Assembly: GCF_000308875.1 (NCBI RefSeq)
Contig: NZ_BAGL01000055.1
Coordinates: 124,001 to 188,000 of the forward strand
Direction: 5' to 3'
DNA from: Nocardia transvalensis NBRC 15921
GTDB taxonomy: Bacteria; Actinomycetota; Actinomycetes; Mycobacteriales; Mycobacteriaceae
Length of the DNA: 64,000 nucleotides
The notes beneath the pieces are model-generated. The model saw only the letters and a list, made by a program, of their open reading frames with translations, was not told the DNA's origin and did no database searches. The position numbers were made by a program, and so were the translations under genes. The first letter of the stretch is position 1. The number at the start of each line of letters is the position of its first letter. Shown here piece by piece: positions 16,646 to 24,420 of the stretch.

Positions 16646-16687
16646 GCGGATATCCGGGTAGGCGGGATATACTGCACGAATATCCGC
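16646..16687. promoter_or_regulatory. inverted repeat in the divergent promoter of the regulator and ZAS fusion genes
   Basis: GCGGATAT (16646-16653) is mirrored by ATATCCGC (16680-16687), with a further GCGGGATAT in between (16662-16670). It lies between the response regulator start (16557) and the ZAS-fusion start (16719), so it could be a site for the regulator. Inferred only from symmetry and position. Confidence 0.4.
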
Positions 16688-16718
16688 AGGTAGCAACCGA
16701 ACACAAAGGCTCCGGGCA

Positions 16719-17738
16719 ATGGATTGCGATGAATTGCCAGGGCTCGTCACACCTTTCCTCGACGGCGCTCTGGACGAGGCGACCGAGATACGGCTCATCG
16801 AGCACCTGGCTGCCTGCCCCTCGTGCGAGAACTACCTCACACAGATCCGGCAAACCACACGCTACGTCCGGAAACTGGCGAGCGAGCCGCCAGTGGGCCC
16901 ACAGCGGCCCGACGGACTGAGCGTCGCGACCCGCGACCACCTCCTCGCCGCATTCCGGGAGACCAGTGCGCGCCGCTGGACCGACATCATCGAAACCGCC
17001 TCGGAGTACTGTCCGTACGCGGCGCAGGTTCTGGTGCTGGACAAGGTATTACGCACACTGTCGGATACCGATTGGCTCCGGCCGGTGATCCACCGATGGA
17101 ACGCCGACGACTCGGGCCCGCCGGTGCGAGAAGTGGTCAGCCGTCTGGCCGCCGTGGACAGCGTGCTCGCGCAGCACATCGGCCTGGAGACAGCACTCGC
17201 CACCCTTCCGGCCGACGGTATGCCGTCGGTGGAACAGCTCCGTACACAGTGGCTCGCGCAGGCGGCCCGAATCTGCGCGGCCCTGCCGCAGACGCCCGTC
17301 GAGACGGTGATCCGGCTGTCGGCCGATCTGCCGCTTCCCGACGCGGTGGTCGCGCGCGCCTTCGACATCTGGCTGCGCACAACCGATATCGCGGGAACAG
17401 CGGGTGTGCGAATTCCGGTTCCGAAACCCGAGAATCTCGCATCCATGGCGAATATGAGCATCCGAACGCTGCCGGCCGCGTTCCGGTCCCATCGCGGCGC
17501 ACCGGTCGGCGGCACGGCCGAGATCACCCTCTCCGGCCCGGGCGGCGGGCAGTGGATCATCCCACCGACATCCGGTGCGCCCCGAGGCCCGGACACCCGG
17601 ATCGCCATGGATGTCGTCGACTTCTGCCTGCTGGCCGGCGGACGGCGCGATCCCGCGACCGTGATCTACACGGCTGAGGGAGACCTCGGCCTCGCACGCG
17701 ACATCGTCGCCGCCACACCCGCCGCCGCCGTGCCGTAA
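16719..17738 (+). CDS. zinc anti-sigma domain fused to a degenerate mycothiol-isomerase (MDMPI/DinB-like) domain
   Basis: Residues 1-80 of this 339-residue protein repeat the small anti-sigma factor nearby (CDELPGLVTPFLDGALDEAT, EHLAACPSC giving H29-C33-C36, then ATRDHLLAAFRETS). Residues about 95-335 resemble mycothiol-dependent maleylpyruvate isomerase-type proteins: a helical DinB-like bundle (VLRTLSDTDWLRPVIHRWN, VVSRLAAVDSVLAQHIGLE) and a C-terminal domain ending VDFCLLAGGRRDP...EGDLGLARDI. At the expected metal positions His is replaced by Arg (R142 in VVSRLAAVD; D216-R220 in DIWLRTTDI, where the family has E-x3-H). It is thus probably a sensor or binding module rather than an enzyme. 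No membrane segment. Confidence 0.8.
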   Translation: MDCDELPGLVTPFLDGALDEATEIRLIEHLAACPSCENYLTQIRQTTRYVRKLASEPPVGPQRPDGLSVATRDHLLAAFRETSARRWTDIIETASEYCPYAAQVLVLDKVLRTLSDTDWLRPVIHRWNADDSGPPVREVVSRLAAVDSVLAQHIGLETALATLPADGMPSVEQLRTQWLAQAARICAALPQTPVETVIRLSADLPLPDAVVARAFDIWLRTTDIAGTAGVRIPVPKPENLASMANMSIRTLPAAFRSHRGAPVGGTAEITLSGPGGGQWIIPPTSGAPRGPDTRIAMDVVDFCLLAGGRRDPATVIYTAEGDLGLARDIVAATPAAAVP

Positions 17739-17750
17739 AGCCGGGATTCG

Positions 17751-18797
17751 TTACGGTATGTGCGCCTCGATGAACGAGTACTGCTCCGGCGTGGGGACGA
17801 TCCGATCCAGGGTGAGCCCGGCGGCGCCGAGGAGTTCCTCGAACTCGGTGGCGCTGCGTTCCTTGCCGGTGGTCATGCCGAGCATGGTCAGGTCGATCAG
17901 TTTGGTGGCGTGCGGTTCGTCGCCGGGTGGAACGAGGCCCTCGATCAGCACCACCCGCGCGCCCGGCGCCGCGGCACTCGTGATGGAGTGCAGAATGCGG
18001 ATACAGGAGGCATCGTCCCAGTCGTGCATGATCGCGGCCAGCACGTAGACATCGGCGGACGGTACGGACTCGAAGAAGTCCCCGGGAACGGTGTCGATGC
18101 GATCGGTCATCCCGAGTTCGGTGAGCTTCTTCCGCGCGGTCTCGACTACCCCGGGCAGGTCGAAGAGAATTCCGCGGCGAGTCGGCTCGGAACTCAGCAG
18201 GCGAGCCAGAATAGTGCCGTCGGCTCCGCCGATATCGGCGACGATATCGCCTGCGGGAAGGCGGTAGTTCTCGAACATCCGATCACGCAGCCCGCCGGTC
18301 ACACCGGCCATCGCCCGGCTCTGCAATTCGGCCATGCCGGGGGTCGCGACGACCCAATCGATGAAGGGTTGCCCCAGGTATTGCTGGGGGGCCGGTGTGC
18401 CGGTCCGGGCAGTGTTCAGCAGCTCGCTGAACGGAAGGTAGTGCGTCTCCATCCAGTACCGGGCGATATCCCGGAGGGAATCCGGCCGCCGAGTGGACAG
18501 CGTGGCGCCGAGGGGCGTGGTCTCCACCGTGTCCTCGTCCGACCCGCGGAAGATCCCGAGCGGGGCCAGACTCCGCACGAGCCGGCGCAGCACCTCGGGT
18601 CGCGCGCCGCAGGTGGCCGCGAGATCATCGATGGTCCGGGGCCCGTCGTCGAGGTGAGTGGCGATATCCAGTTCGGCCACCACGTACAGCGCCTGCGAGA
18701 TCTGGAAGCCGGCGAGCAGCTGGATCATGGTCGCGACCGAAGATGATTCCGGCGGCACGCCGGTGCCGGCTGTTTCGGTCACGGATGTGTTCTCCAT
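17751..18797 (-). CDS. SAM-dependent O-methyltransferase (AOMT / plant-type OMT family)
   Basis: In this 348-residue product an N-terminal winged-helix dimerisation domain (about 20-105: FQISQALYVVAELDIATHLD, LAATCGARPEVLRRLVRSLA) precedes the Rossmann methyltransferase domain. The SAM glycine motif VADIGGADG is at about 186-194, and the catalytic-type His258 lies in AAIMHDWDD. Enzymes of this group methylate phenolic hydroxyls of polyketides and other aromatic compounds. It stands alone with no other biosynthetic gene next to it, so the substrate is unknown. Confidence 0.9.
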   Translation of the reverse strand: MENTSVTETAGTGVPPESSSVATMIQLLAGFQISQALYVVAELDIATHLDDGPRTIDDLAATCGARPEVLRRLVRSLAPLGIFRGSDEDTVETTPLGATLSTRRPDSLRDIARYWMETHYLPFSELLNTARTGTPAPQQYLGQPFIDWVVATPGMAELQSRAMAGVTGGLRDRMFENYRLPAGDIVADIGGADGTILARLLSSEPTRRGILFDLPGVVETARKKLTELGMTDRIDTVPGDFFESVPSADVYVLAAIMHDWDDASCIRILHSITSAAAPGARVVLIEGLVPPGDEPHATKLIDLTMLGMTTGKERSATEFEELLGAAGLTLDRIVPTPEQYSFIEAHIP

Positions 18798-19421
18798 GTA
18801 TGTCCTTCCACCGGGGCGGTGCCCGGTTGCGCGATCAACTTCCGACCCTTCGAGGCGAGTCCGGCGTCGATGCCGGTCCGTGGCGGGGCCGTGCCGCCAC
18901 GAGCGCGACGGTAGCGAAATCGGTTCTGGCTCGCAGAATCCGACGACGCCGTTATGGCGGTGTCCGAACGCCGGTGTGACCCGTCGAAAACCTGGGTTCA
19001 GCAGGCGAATCAGTTCCGGCCCGGCATCTCCGGGAACAATTCTCCGTCGACACTGCCGTCACGCTTTCGTCACAACTCGTCACCGGTGTCCCGAGGGCGC
19101 ACTAGAGCCCCCCTCGCACACGCGATCAGCACACAAACATGTCGTTCGAAGCTGTGCTTCAGATCGCTATCGCTGCCCGTCCCCCCTGCCCCACACTCTC
19201 GGCACCGGGTCGGACCGCTCCGACACGCAACGATCGACAGATCGCTCGGAAACGATCACCCCACCATCCCGAACCCCGACCTCACGCATGTAGCCACCCT
19301 GCCCGCCGCGCGCGCCAACGCACCCGTCACAGGTCCGCCAGCGACACCCACCAACACCCTGAAACCGCAGGTCGCGGCCGATCGGCTGCGAAGGAGGTGG
19401 GGTGAAAAGTACAGTGGCGAT
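18798..19421. other. divergent intergenic region (about 620 bp)
   Basis: Lies between the O-methyltransferase and Ku starts. The Ku frame is open upstream through most of it, but that stretch lacks family-like sequence and no supported start is present before 19422. No RNA gene or repeat was recognised. Confidence 0.5.
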
Positions 19422-20333
19422 ATGCGGTCCATTTGGAAGGGCTCTATTGCATTCGGCCTGGTCAATGTCCCGGTCAAGGTCTATACGGCTACCGAGGATC
19501 ATGACATCAGGTTTCATCAGGTGCATGCCAAGGACGGTGGGCGGATCAAATATGACCGGGTGTGCACGGTGTGTGGGCAGTCGGTGCAGTATGCCGATAT
19601 CGACAAGGCGTACGAGTCGCCCGAGGGGGACAAGGTCGTTCTGACCGACGAGGATTTCTCGAAACTGCCGGTGGCGGAGAAGCACGAGATTCCGGTGCTG
19701 CAGTTCGTGCCGTCGGAGCAGATCGATCCGATCCTGTTCGACAAGAGCTACTACCTGGAGCCGGATTCCACGACGCCCAAGGCGTATGTGCTGCTGGCCA
19801 CGACGCTGGAGCAGGTCGACCGGGTGGCGCTGGTGCATTTCACGCTGCGCCAGAAGACGCGCCTGGCGGCGCTGCGGGTGCGTGACGGGGTGCTGCTGTT
19901 GCAGACGCTGCTGTGGCCCGACGAGGTGCGCGCGGTGGATTTCGAATCCCTCGACGGTGCCCCGGAGCCGCGTAAGCAGGAGATCTCGATGGCCGAGACG
20001 CTCGTCGAGAGCATGTCCGACGAATTCGATCCGAGCCTGTACAAGGACGAATATCAGATCGAACTCAAGCGGATGCTCGACGAGGCGATCGAATCGGGAT
20101 CGAACAAGGTGATCCGGCACGAGGAGGCGGCGCCGGCGGAAATGGATGCCGAGGTCGTCGATCTGGTCGCGGCGCTGCAGCGCAGCCTGGAGGCCACGGG
20201 CCGGCGCAGCGGGTCGAAATCCGAATCCGACGCACCCGCCGCGGAGAAGAAGCCGGCGAAGAAGGCCGCCAAGAAAGCGGCGCCGAAGGCCGCGAAGAAG
20301 ACCACCAAACAGAGCACCCGGAAAGGCGCCTGA
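19422..20333 (+). CDS. ku: non-homologous end-joining protein Ku
   Basis: The 303-residue bacterial Ku opens with the diagnostic MRSIWKGSIAFGLVNVPVKV. It continues with IRFHQVHAKDGGRIKYDRVC, the DNA-ring core (FDKSYYLEPDSTTPKAYVLL, LVHFTLRQKTRLAALRVRDG) and the minimal C-terminal EYQIELKRMLDEAIESG. The last 40 residues are a Lys/Ala-rich tail (KKPAKKAAKKAAPKAAKK) like the DNA-binding extension of mycobacterial Ku. Homodimers thread onto broken DNA ends and recruit LigD; ligD is not in this window. ATG 19422 fits the conserved MRSIWKG start. Confidence 0.97.
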   Translation: MRSIWKGSIAFGLVNVPVKVYTATEDHDIRFHQVHAKDGGRIKYDRVCTVCGQSVQYADIDKAYESPEGDKVVLTDEDFSKLPVAEKHEIPVLQFVPSEQIDPILFDKSYYLEPDSTTPKAYVLLATTLEQVDRVALVHFTLRQKTRLAALRVRDGVLLLQTLLWPDEVRAVDFESLDGAPEPRKQEISMAETLVESMSDEFDPSLYKDEYQIELKRMLDEAIESGSNKVIRHEEAAPAEMDAEVVDLVAALQRSLEATGRRSGSKSESDAPAAEKKPAKKAAKKAAPKAAKKTTKQSTRKGA

Positions 20334-20378
20334 CGCGGCTGCGCGGTTCCGGCTCGGAGAGCTGGCACACTGGCGGCC

Positions 20379-20915
20379 ATGGAAGCCGGCACAGCGATCG
20401 TCCCCATGGGTCTCGGGCACCTGCGCGAGGTACTCGATCTCGGCGCCGAGGTGTTCGACACCGAGGCCAAGCCGTATACGTCGTGGTCGCTGACCTCGGT
20501 GGCGGAGCATCTCGACAATCCCGACGGCTCGTGCTGGGTGGCGCTGGACTCCGACCGGGTCGTGGGGTTCGTCCTCGGGTCCATGGAATTCGAGCTGCGC
20601 GACGACTGGGGATATCTGGAATGGATCGCGGTGGCTCCCGATATGCAGGGCCGGGGAATCGCGGGGCGGCTGGTGGAGGTCTGCTGCGAGACATTGTTCG
20701 AGCGGGGTGCGCGCCGCATCGTCACCGACGTCGAGTCCGGTAATACGGCGTCGGCGGCGATGATGACGCGGCACGAATTCGTCGACACCACCACCGTCCG
20801 GTTGTTCGTGCGACCCAACCCGGACGAGCCGGAGCTGACCGCCGACGACGCGGCGCCCGGCCTCTCCCCCACCACCAAGCGCACGTTCGCGCGGACCGGC
20901 CGGCTGCGCCGCTGA
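20379..20915 (+). CDS. GNAT-family N-acetyltransferase
   Basis: The 178-residue product has the full GNAT core: IVPMGLGHLREVLDLGAEVF, then DRVVGFVLGSMEFE, then the acetyl-CoA pyrophosphate loop AVAPDMQGRGIAGRLVEVCC (R/Q-x-x-G-x-G/A), then VESGNTASAAMMTRHEFVDT. The Pro/Asp-rich tail after residue 150 (NPDEPELTADDAAPG) is an extension of unknown use. It starts 45 bp after Ku and could be in the same transcript, but the acceptor is unknown and a link to DNA repair should not be assumed. Confidence 0.87.
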   Translation: MEAGTAIVPMGLGHLREVLDLGAEVFDTEAKPYTSWSLTSVAEHLDNPDGSCWVALDSDRVVGFVLGSMEFELRDDWGYLEWIAVAPDMQGRGIAGRLVEVCCETLFERGARRIVTDVESGNTASAAMMTRHEFVDTTTVRLFVRPNPDEPELTADDAAPGLSPTTKRTFARTGRLRR

Positions 20916-20984
20916 ATCCATCGGCGGGCCAGTGCTTTTCCGACACCGGCGGACTTGTCGGTGCCCGGCGCTACGGTGATCGAC

Positions 20985-21467
20985 ATGACGACGACCGATG
21001 CGACGATGACGGCGATCAACGAGGCGGTGGTGCTCGGGCGGCAGGGCGATGCGGCCGCTGCCCGGGAGCGGTTACTGGGGTTGTGGGAGTCGATCGGCGC
21101 CGCCGGGGATCCGCTGCACCGCTGTACCCTCGCGCACTACCTCGCGGATGTGTGCGAGCACGCGGCCGAGGCGCTGACCTGGGACGTGCGTGCCCTGGAC
21201 GCCGCCGATGCGCTGACCGACGACCGTGCGCAACAACATCATTCGTCGTTGAGTGTGGCGGGGTTCTATCCTTCGTTGCATCTGAATCTGGCCGACAACT
21301 ATCGGCGGCTGGGGGCATTCGAGGCGTCGCGGCGTCATGTGGAGATGGCCGAGACGCGCGCCGATGTGCTGGATGACGATGTCTACGGCGCCGGGGTGCG
21401 GTTCGGCATCGGCAATGTGCGGAAGGCCTTGGCGGAGGGGTCCACCGAGCGGTTGCCTACGCACTGA
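20985..21467 (+). CDS. conserved hypothetical helical-repeat (TPR-like) protein
   Basis: The 160-residue protein is made of paired helices: AINEAVVLGRQGDAAAARER, LHRCTLAHYLADVCEHAAEA, FYPSLHLNLADNYRRLGAFE, SRRHVEMAETRADVLDDDVY. The pattern resembles tetratricopeptide repeats with little else. ATG 20985 is chosen over upstream GTG/TTG codons. It is followed after 5 bp by a dispersed palindrome and is convergent with metQ. No biochemical role can be proposed beyond protein binding. Confidence 0.7.
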   Translation: MTTTDATMTAINEAVVLGRQGDAAAARERLLGLWESIGAAGDPLHRCTLAHYLADVCEHAAEALTWDVRALDAADALTDDRAQQHHSSLSVAGFYPSLHLNLADNYRRLGAFEASRRHVEMAETRADVLDDDVYGAGVRFGIGNVRKALAEGSTERLPTH

Positions 21468-21472
21468 ATTCG

Positions 21473-21497
21473 TTTCCGGCCAAAAGCATGCCGGAAA
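21473..21497. repeat. dispersed palindromic repeat, copy 1
   Basis: TTTCCGGC (21473-21480) and GCCGGAAA (21490-21497) flank CAAAAGCAT. It sits between two convergent genes. The same AAAAG-centred hairpin recurs at 35062, 37870 and 39003. Confidence 0.8.
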
Positions 21498-21528
21498 AAT
21501 GAGATCGACCGACCGTCGGGCGCACGGA

Positions 21529-22407
21529 TCAATTCCGGAACCGGCCCTCCAGCTCGTGCAGCGCGGCCTCCAAGTCTGCGGGGTCGTCGGTCTTGAAGAT
21601 GCCGTCGTAGCCCGCCTCGGCGCGCACGGCTTGCTCGACCTCCGGGTCGTGGTAGAGGCGGGCTACCGCGAGGAGTTTCGGGTCGTTCTTGTCGGCGGCG
21701 CGGGCGGCGAAGACGTTGATGTACTGGCGTAGTTCGGGACGTTGCGGATCGTCGGTGAAGATGACCTGGTCGTGGCCCAGGCCGGCTTGGCGGGCGAAGG
21801 TGTCGTCGACGAAGGCCGCGTCCACGCTGTCGAGGGACTGCGCGGTCAGCGTCGGGTCGATCGTCGTCAGCCGGATCTTCGACGCGCCGGTGTCGACGTC
21901 CTCGATCTTGGAATCCCAGGTCGCGCCGCCTTTCAGCACGATCAGCCCGGCGGCCGCCAGCCCCAGCAGCGGGCGGACCTGATTGGCCGGGTTGTTGCTC
22001 AGCGTGATCCGCCCGCCCGCCGGGATATCCGCGACCGACCGGTGCTTCTCCGAGTACAGGGTCAGCGGGAAGATCTCCGTCGCGCCGATCGGCACCAGGG
22101 TGTCGTCGTTGCGCGCGTTGTAATTCGCCAGATAACGGATGTGCTGGAATTTGTTGAGGTCGATCCGTCCTTGCGCGAGTGCGGGATTCGGCTGATTGTA
22201 ATCGGTGAAGTTCACGTATTCGACCGTGATGCCTTGCGCCGCGGCCTTTTTCCGCAATACCTCCCAGTGCGGCAGCGCGAGATCGTTCACGCCGACGCGC
22301 ACCACATCCGAAGAGTGTTCCGCGCCACAGGAGGTCAGGAGCGCCGCCAGGAATACGCCCAGGGCGATCGGGACGGTAATCGCCGGAAAACGGCGCAGAA
22401 GTCGCAT
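21529..22407 (-). CDS. metQ: MetQ/NlpA-family methionine-binding lipoprotein (second copy)
   Basis: The 292-residue product has a lipoprotein signal FPAITVPIALGVFLAALLTSC. The NlpA-family solute-binding fold follows, with VRVGVNDLALPHWEVLRKKA, EYVNFTDYNQPNPALAQGRI, DLNKFQHIRYLANYN and PVGATEIFPLTLYSEKHRSV. It is a paralogue of the metQ starting at 22538 and is transcribed away from it. Family members deliver D/L-methionine or derivatives to MetNI. Having no permease of its own, it probably shares MetNI downstream of its paralogue, perhaps with a different ligand. Confidence 0.9.
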   Translation of the reverse strand: MRLLRRFPAITVPIALGVFLAALLTSCGAEHSSDVVRVGVNDLALPHWEVLRKKAAAQGITVEYVNFTDYNQPNPALAQGRIDLNKFQHIRYLANYNARNDDTLVPIGATEIFPLTLYSEKHRSVADIPAGGRITLSNNPANQVRPLLGLAAAGLIVLKGGATWDSKIEDVDTGASKIRLTTIDPTLTAQSLDSVDAAFVDDTFARQAGLGHDQVIFTDDPQRPELRQYINVFAARAADKNDPKLLAVARLYHDPEVEQAVRAEAGYDGIFKTDDPADLEAALHELEGRFRN

Positions 22408-22537
22408 TGTCGGCAACCTAGCCTCGGGCCGGCGCGGCGGCGAGGGTTTCGCTCACCACAAGCGCAACCGTTGTCCTCCCCCGCTCGCTGTCGCTTGGAT
22501 TGCCGGGTTACATCGCGACAAGCATTCGGGAGCACGA

Positions 22538-23410
22538 GTGAAATTCCATCGGGTACCGGCGACCCTGGTACTGGCGCTGACCGCGGCCCTCACCCTCACG
22601 GCCTGCGGCGGCAGTGACGCGTCCTCCGACAATGTCGTCCGGATCGGCACCACCGATCGCGACCATTCCTGGGACGTGTTCGAGCAGAAGGCGAAGGAGA
22701 AGGGGATCACGCTGAAGATCACCAACTTCTCCGACTACAAGCAACCGAATCTCGCTCTGTCGCAGCAGCAGATCGACGTGAACCTCTTCCAGCACCTGCA
22801 ATTCCTGGGCCAGTACAACGTCGCCAACAACGACGATCTGACACCGGTCGGCGCCACCTATATCGTGCCGCTGGGGCTGTATTCGAAGAAGCACAAGCAG
22901 GTGAGCGAGATCCCGCAGGGCGGCGAGATCGCGATTCCCAACGACCCCACCAATCAAGCGAGGGCGCTGAACGTGCTGCAGAAGGCGGGCCTGGTCAAAC
23001 TCGCCCCCGGCGTCGCGCAGCCCTCCCCCGCCGACGTCGACAAGGCCGCCTCCAAGGTCAAGGTGACGACCGTCGACGCCGCGCAGACGGCGCTGTCGCT
23101 GGACTCGGTCGACGGTTCGGTCATCAACAACACGTTCCTGGAGCGTTCCGGGGTGGACCCGAACGCGGCGCTGTTCAAAGACGACCCGAAGGACCCGGCG
23201 GCCGAGCCCTACATCAACGTGGTCGTGACGCGGGCCGACGACAAGGACAAGCCGGTCTACCAGACGATCGTCGACCTCTGGCACGACCCGGAGGTGCAGC
23301 GAGCCCACGCCGAGATCACCAAGAACACCGCGGTCGAGGTGCGGCGCACCGGCCCCGAGGTCCAGCAGATCCTGCAGCGGGTGCAGGACGGCATCCGAGC
23401 ACAGAAGTGA
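22538..23410 (+). CDS. metQ: methionine ABC transporter substrate-binding lipoprotein MetQ
   Basis: The 290-residue product has a lipoprotein signal FHRVPATLVLALTAALTLTAC with Cys at about residue 21. The NlpA fold includes VVRIGTTDRDHSWDVFEQKA, ITNFSDYKQPNLALSQQQID, VNLFQHLQFLGQYN, IAIPNDPTNQARALNVLQKA and the ligand-contacting VDGSVINNTFLERSG. GTG 22538 has GGGAG six bases upstream. The stop overlaps the metN start, so metQNI form one operon for methionine import. No S-box or other riboswitch was recognised in the short divergent leader. Confidence 0.93.
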   Translation: MKFHRVPATLVLALTAALTLTACGGSDASSDNVVRIGTTDRDHSWDVFEQKAKEKGITLKITNFSDYKQPNLALSQQQIDVNLFQHLQFLGQYNVANNDDLTPVGATYIVPLGLYSKKHKQVSEIPQGGEIAIPNDPTNQARALNVLQKAGLVKLAPGVAQPSPADVDKAASKVKVTTVDAAQTALSLDSVDGSVINNTFLERSGVDPNAALFKDDPKDPAAEPYINVVVTRADDKDKPVYQTIVDLWHDPEVQRAHAEITKNTAVEVRRTGPEVQQILQRVQDGIRAQK

Positions 23411-24420
23411 GCGCGGACCCACCGGCCGTCGAATTCCGTTCCGTCACGAAGGTTTTCACCGTCGGCAAGCAGCGCCACACCGCGCTCGACGATATCGATC
23501 TGCGCATCGAGCTGGGCGAGATCTTCGGTGTCATCGGCTATTCCGGCGCGGGCAAGAGCACGCTGGTGCGTCTGATCAACGGCCTGGAGAAGCCGACGTC
23601 CGGAACCGTGCTGGTCTCGGGGACACCGATCACCGGCGTACCGGAGGCGCGCGTCCGCGGATTGCGCCGGGATATCGGCATGATCTTCCAGCAGTTCAAC
23701 CTGTTCCGCTCGCGCACCGCGGCCGGCAATGTCGAATACCCCCTGAAGGTGGCGGGCTGGCCGCGCGCCAAGCGCAAGGCGCGGGTGACCGAACTCCTCG
23801 AGTTCGTGGGCCTCGCGGACAAGGCGCGCAGCTACCCCGACCAGCTGTCGGGCGGGCAGAAGCAGCGGGTGGGCATCGCCCGGGCGCTGGCGACCTCGCC
23901 GTCGCTGCTGCTGGCCGACGAGGCGACCTCGGCACTGGATCCGCAGACCACCGGCGAGGTGCTGCGGCTGCTGCGCAAGATCAACCGGGAGCTGGGCGTC
24001 ACCATCGTGGTCATCACGCACGAGATGGATGTCATCCGGGCGGTCGCCGACCGGGTCGCGGTGCTCGCCGAGGGCCGCGTCGTCGAACTGGCCGACACCT
24101 TCGACGTCTTCGCCGCGCCGCAAGCCGAGGCCACCCGTACCTTCATCGAGACCGTGCTGCACACCAAGCCGGGCACCGACGAACTGCGGCGCCTCGGCGA
24201 ACGTCACCCGGGCCGCCTGGTCACCGTCGATATCGACGACGATCGCGGTGTCGGCGCGGCGCTCACCGCCGCGGCGCGCTCCGGCGTGCGGTTCGAGGTG
24301 GTCTACGGCGGCGTGAGTTCGTTGCAGGACAAGACCTTCGGCAGTATCACCCTCGCACTCGACGGCCCGGACGACGCGGTGGCGACGGTAATCGACGATC
24401 TGGAGCGGAGGACCGCGTGA
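23407..24420 (+). CDS. metN: methionine ABC transporter ATPase MetN
   Basis: The 337-residue ATPase has Walker A GYSGAGKSTLVRLINGLE at about residue 40. It also has the Q-loop IFQQFNLF, signature LSGGQKQRVGIARAL, Walker B LLLADEATSALDPQ and the H-loop VVITHEMDVI. The C-terminal region (about 265-337) is the NIL regulatory domain that senses intracellular methionine in MetNI (transinhibition). GTG start overlaps the metQ stop by 4 bp and its own stop overlaps metI by 4 bp. Confidence 0.95.
   Translation: MSADPPAVEFRSVTKVFTVGKQRHTALDDIDLRIELGEIFGVIGYSGAGKSTLVRLINGLEKPTSGTVLVSGTPITGVPEARVRGLRRDIGMIFQQFNLFRSRTAAGNVEYPLKVAGWPRAKRKARVTELLEFVGLADKARSYPDQLSGGQKQRVGIARALATSPSLLLADEATSALDPQTTGEVLRLLRKINRELGVTIVVITHEMDVIRAVADRVAVLAEGRVVELADTFDVFAAPQAEATRTFIETVLHTKPGTDELRRLGERHPGRLVTVDIDDDRGVGAALTAAARSGVRFEVVYGGVSSLQDKTFGSITLALDGPDDAVATVIDDLERRTA

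Noticed and set aside
19167..20921. 584-codon minus-strand frame across Ku and the GNAT gene
   Set aside because: Shadow of conserved genes on the other strand; composition is low-complexity Arg/His/Gln.
22408..22537. S-box/SAM riboswitch in front of metQNI
   Set aside because: The leader is short and I could not find the conserved stems or core motifs.
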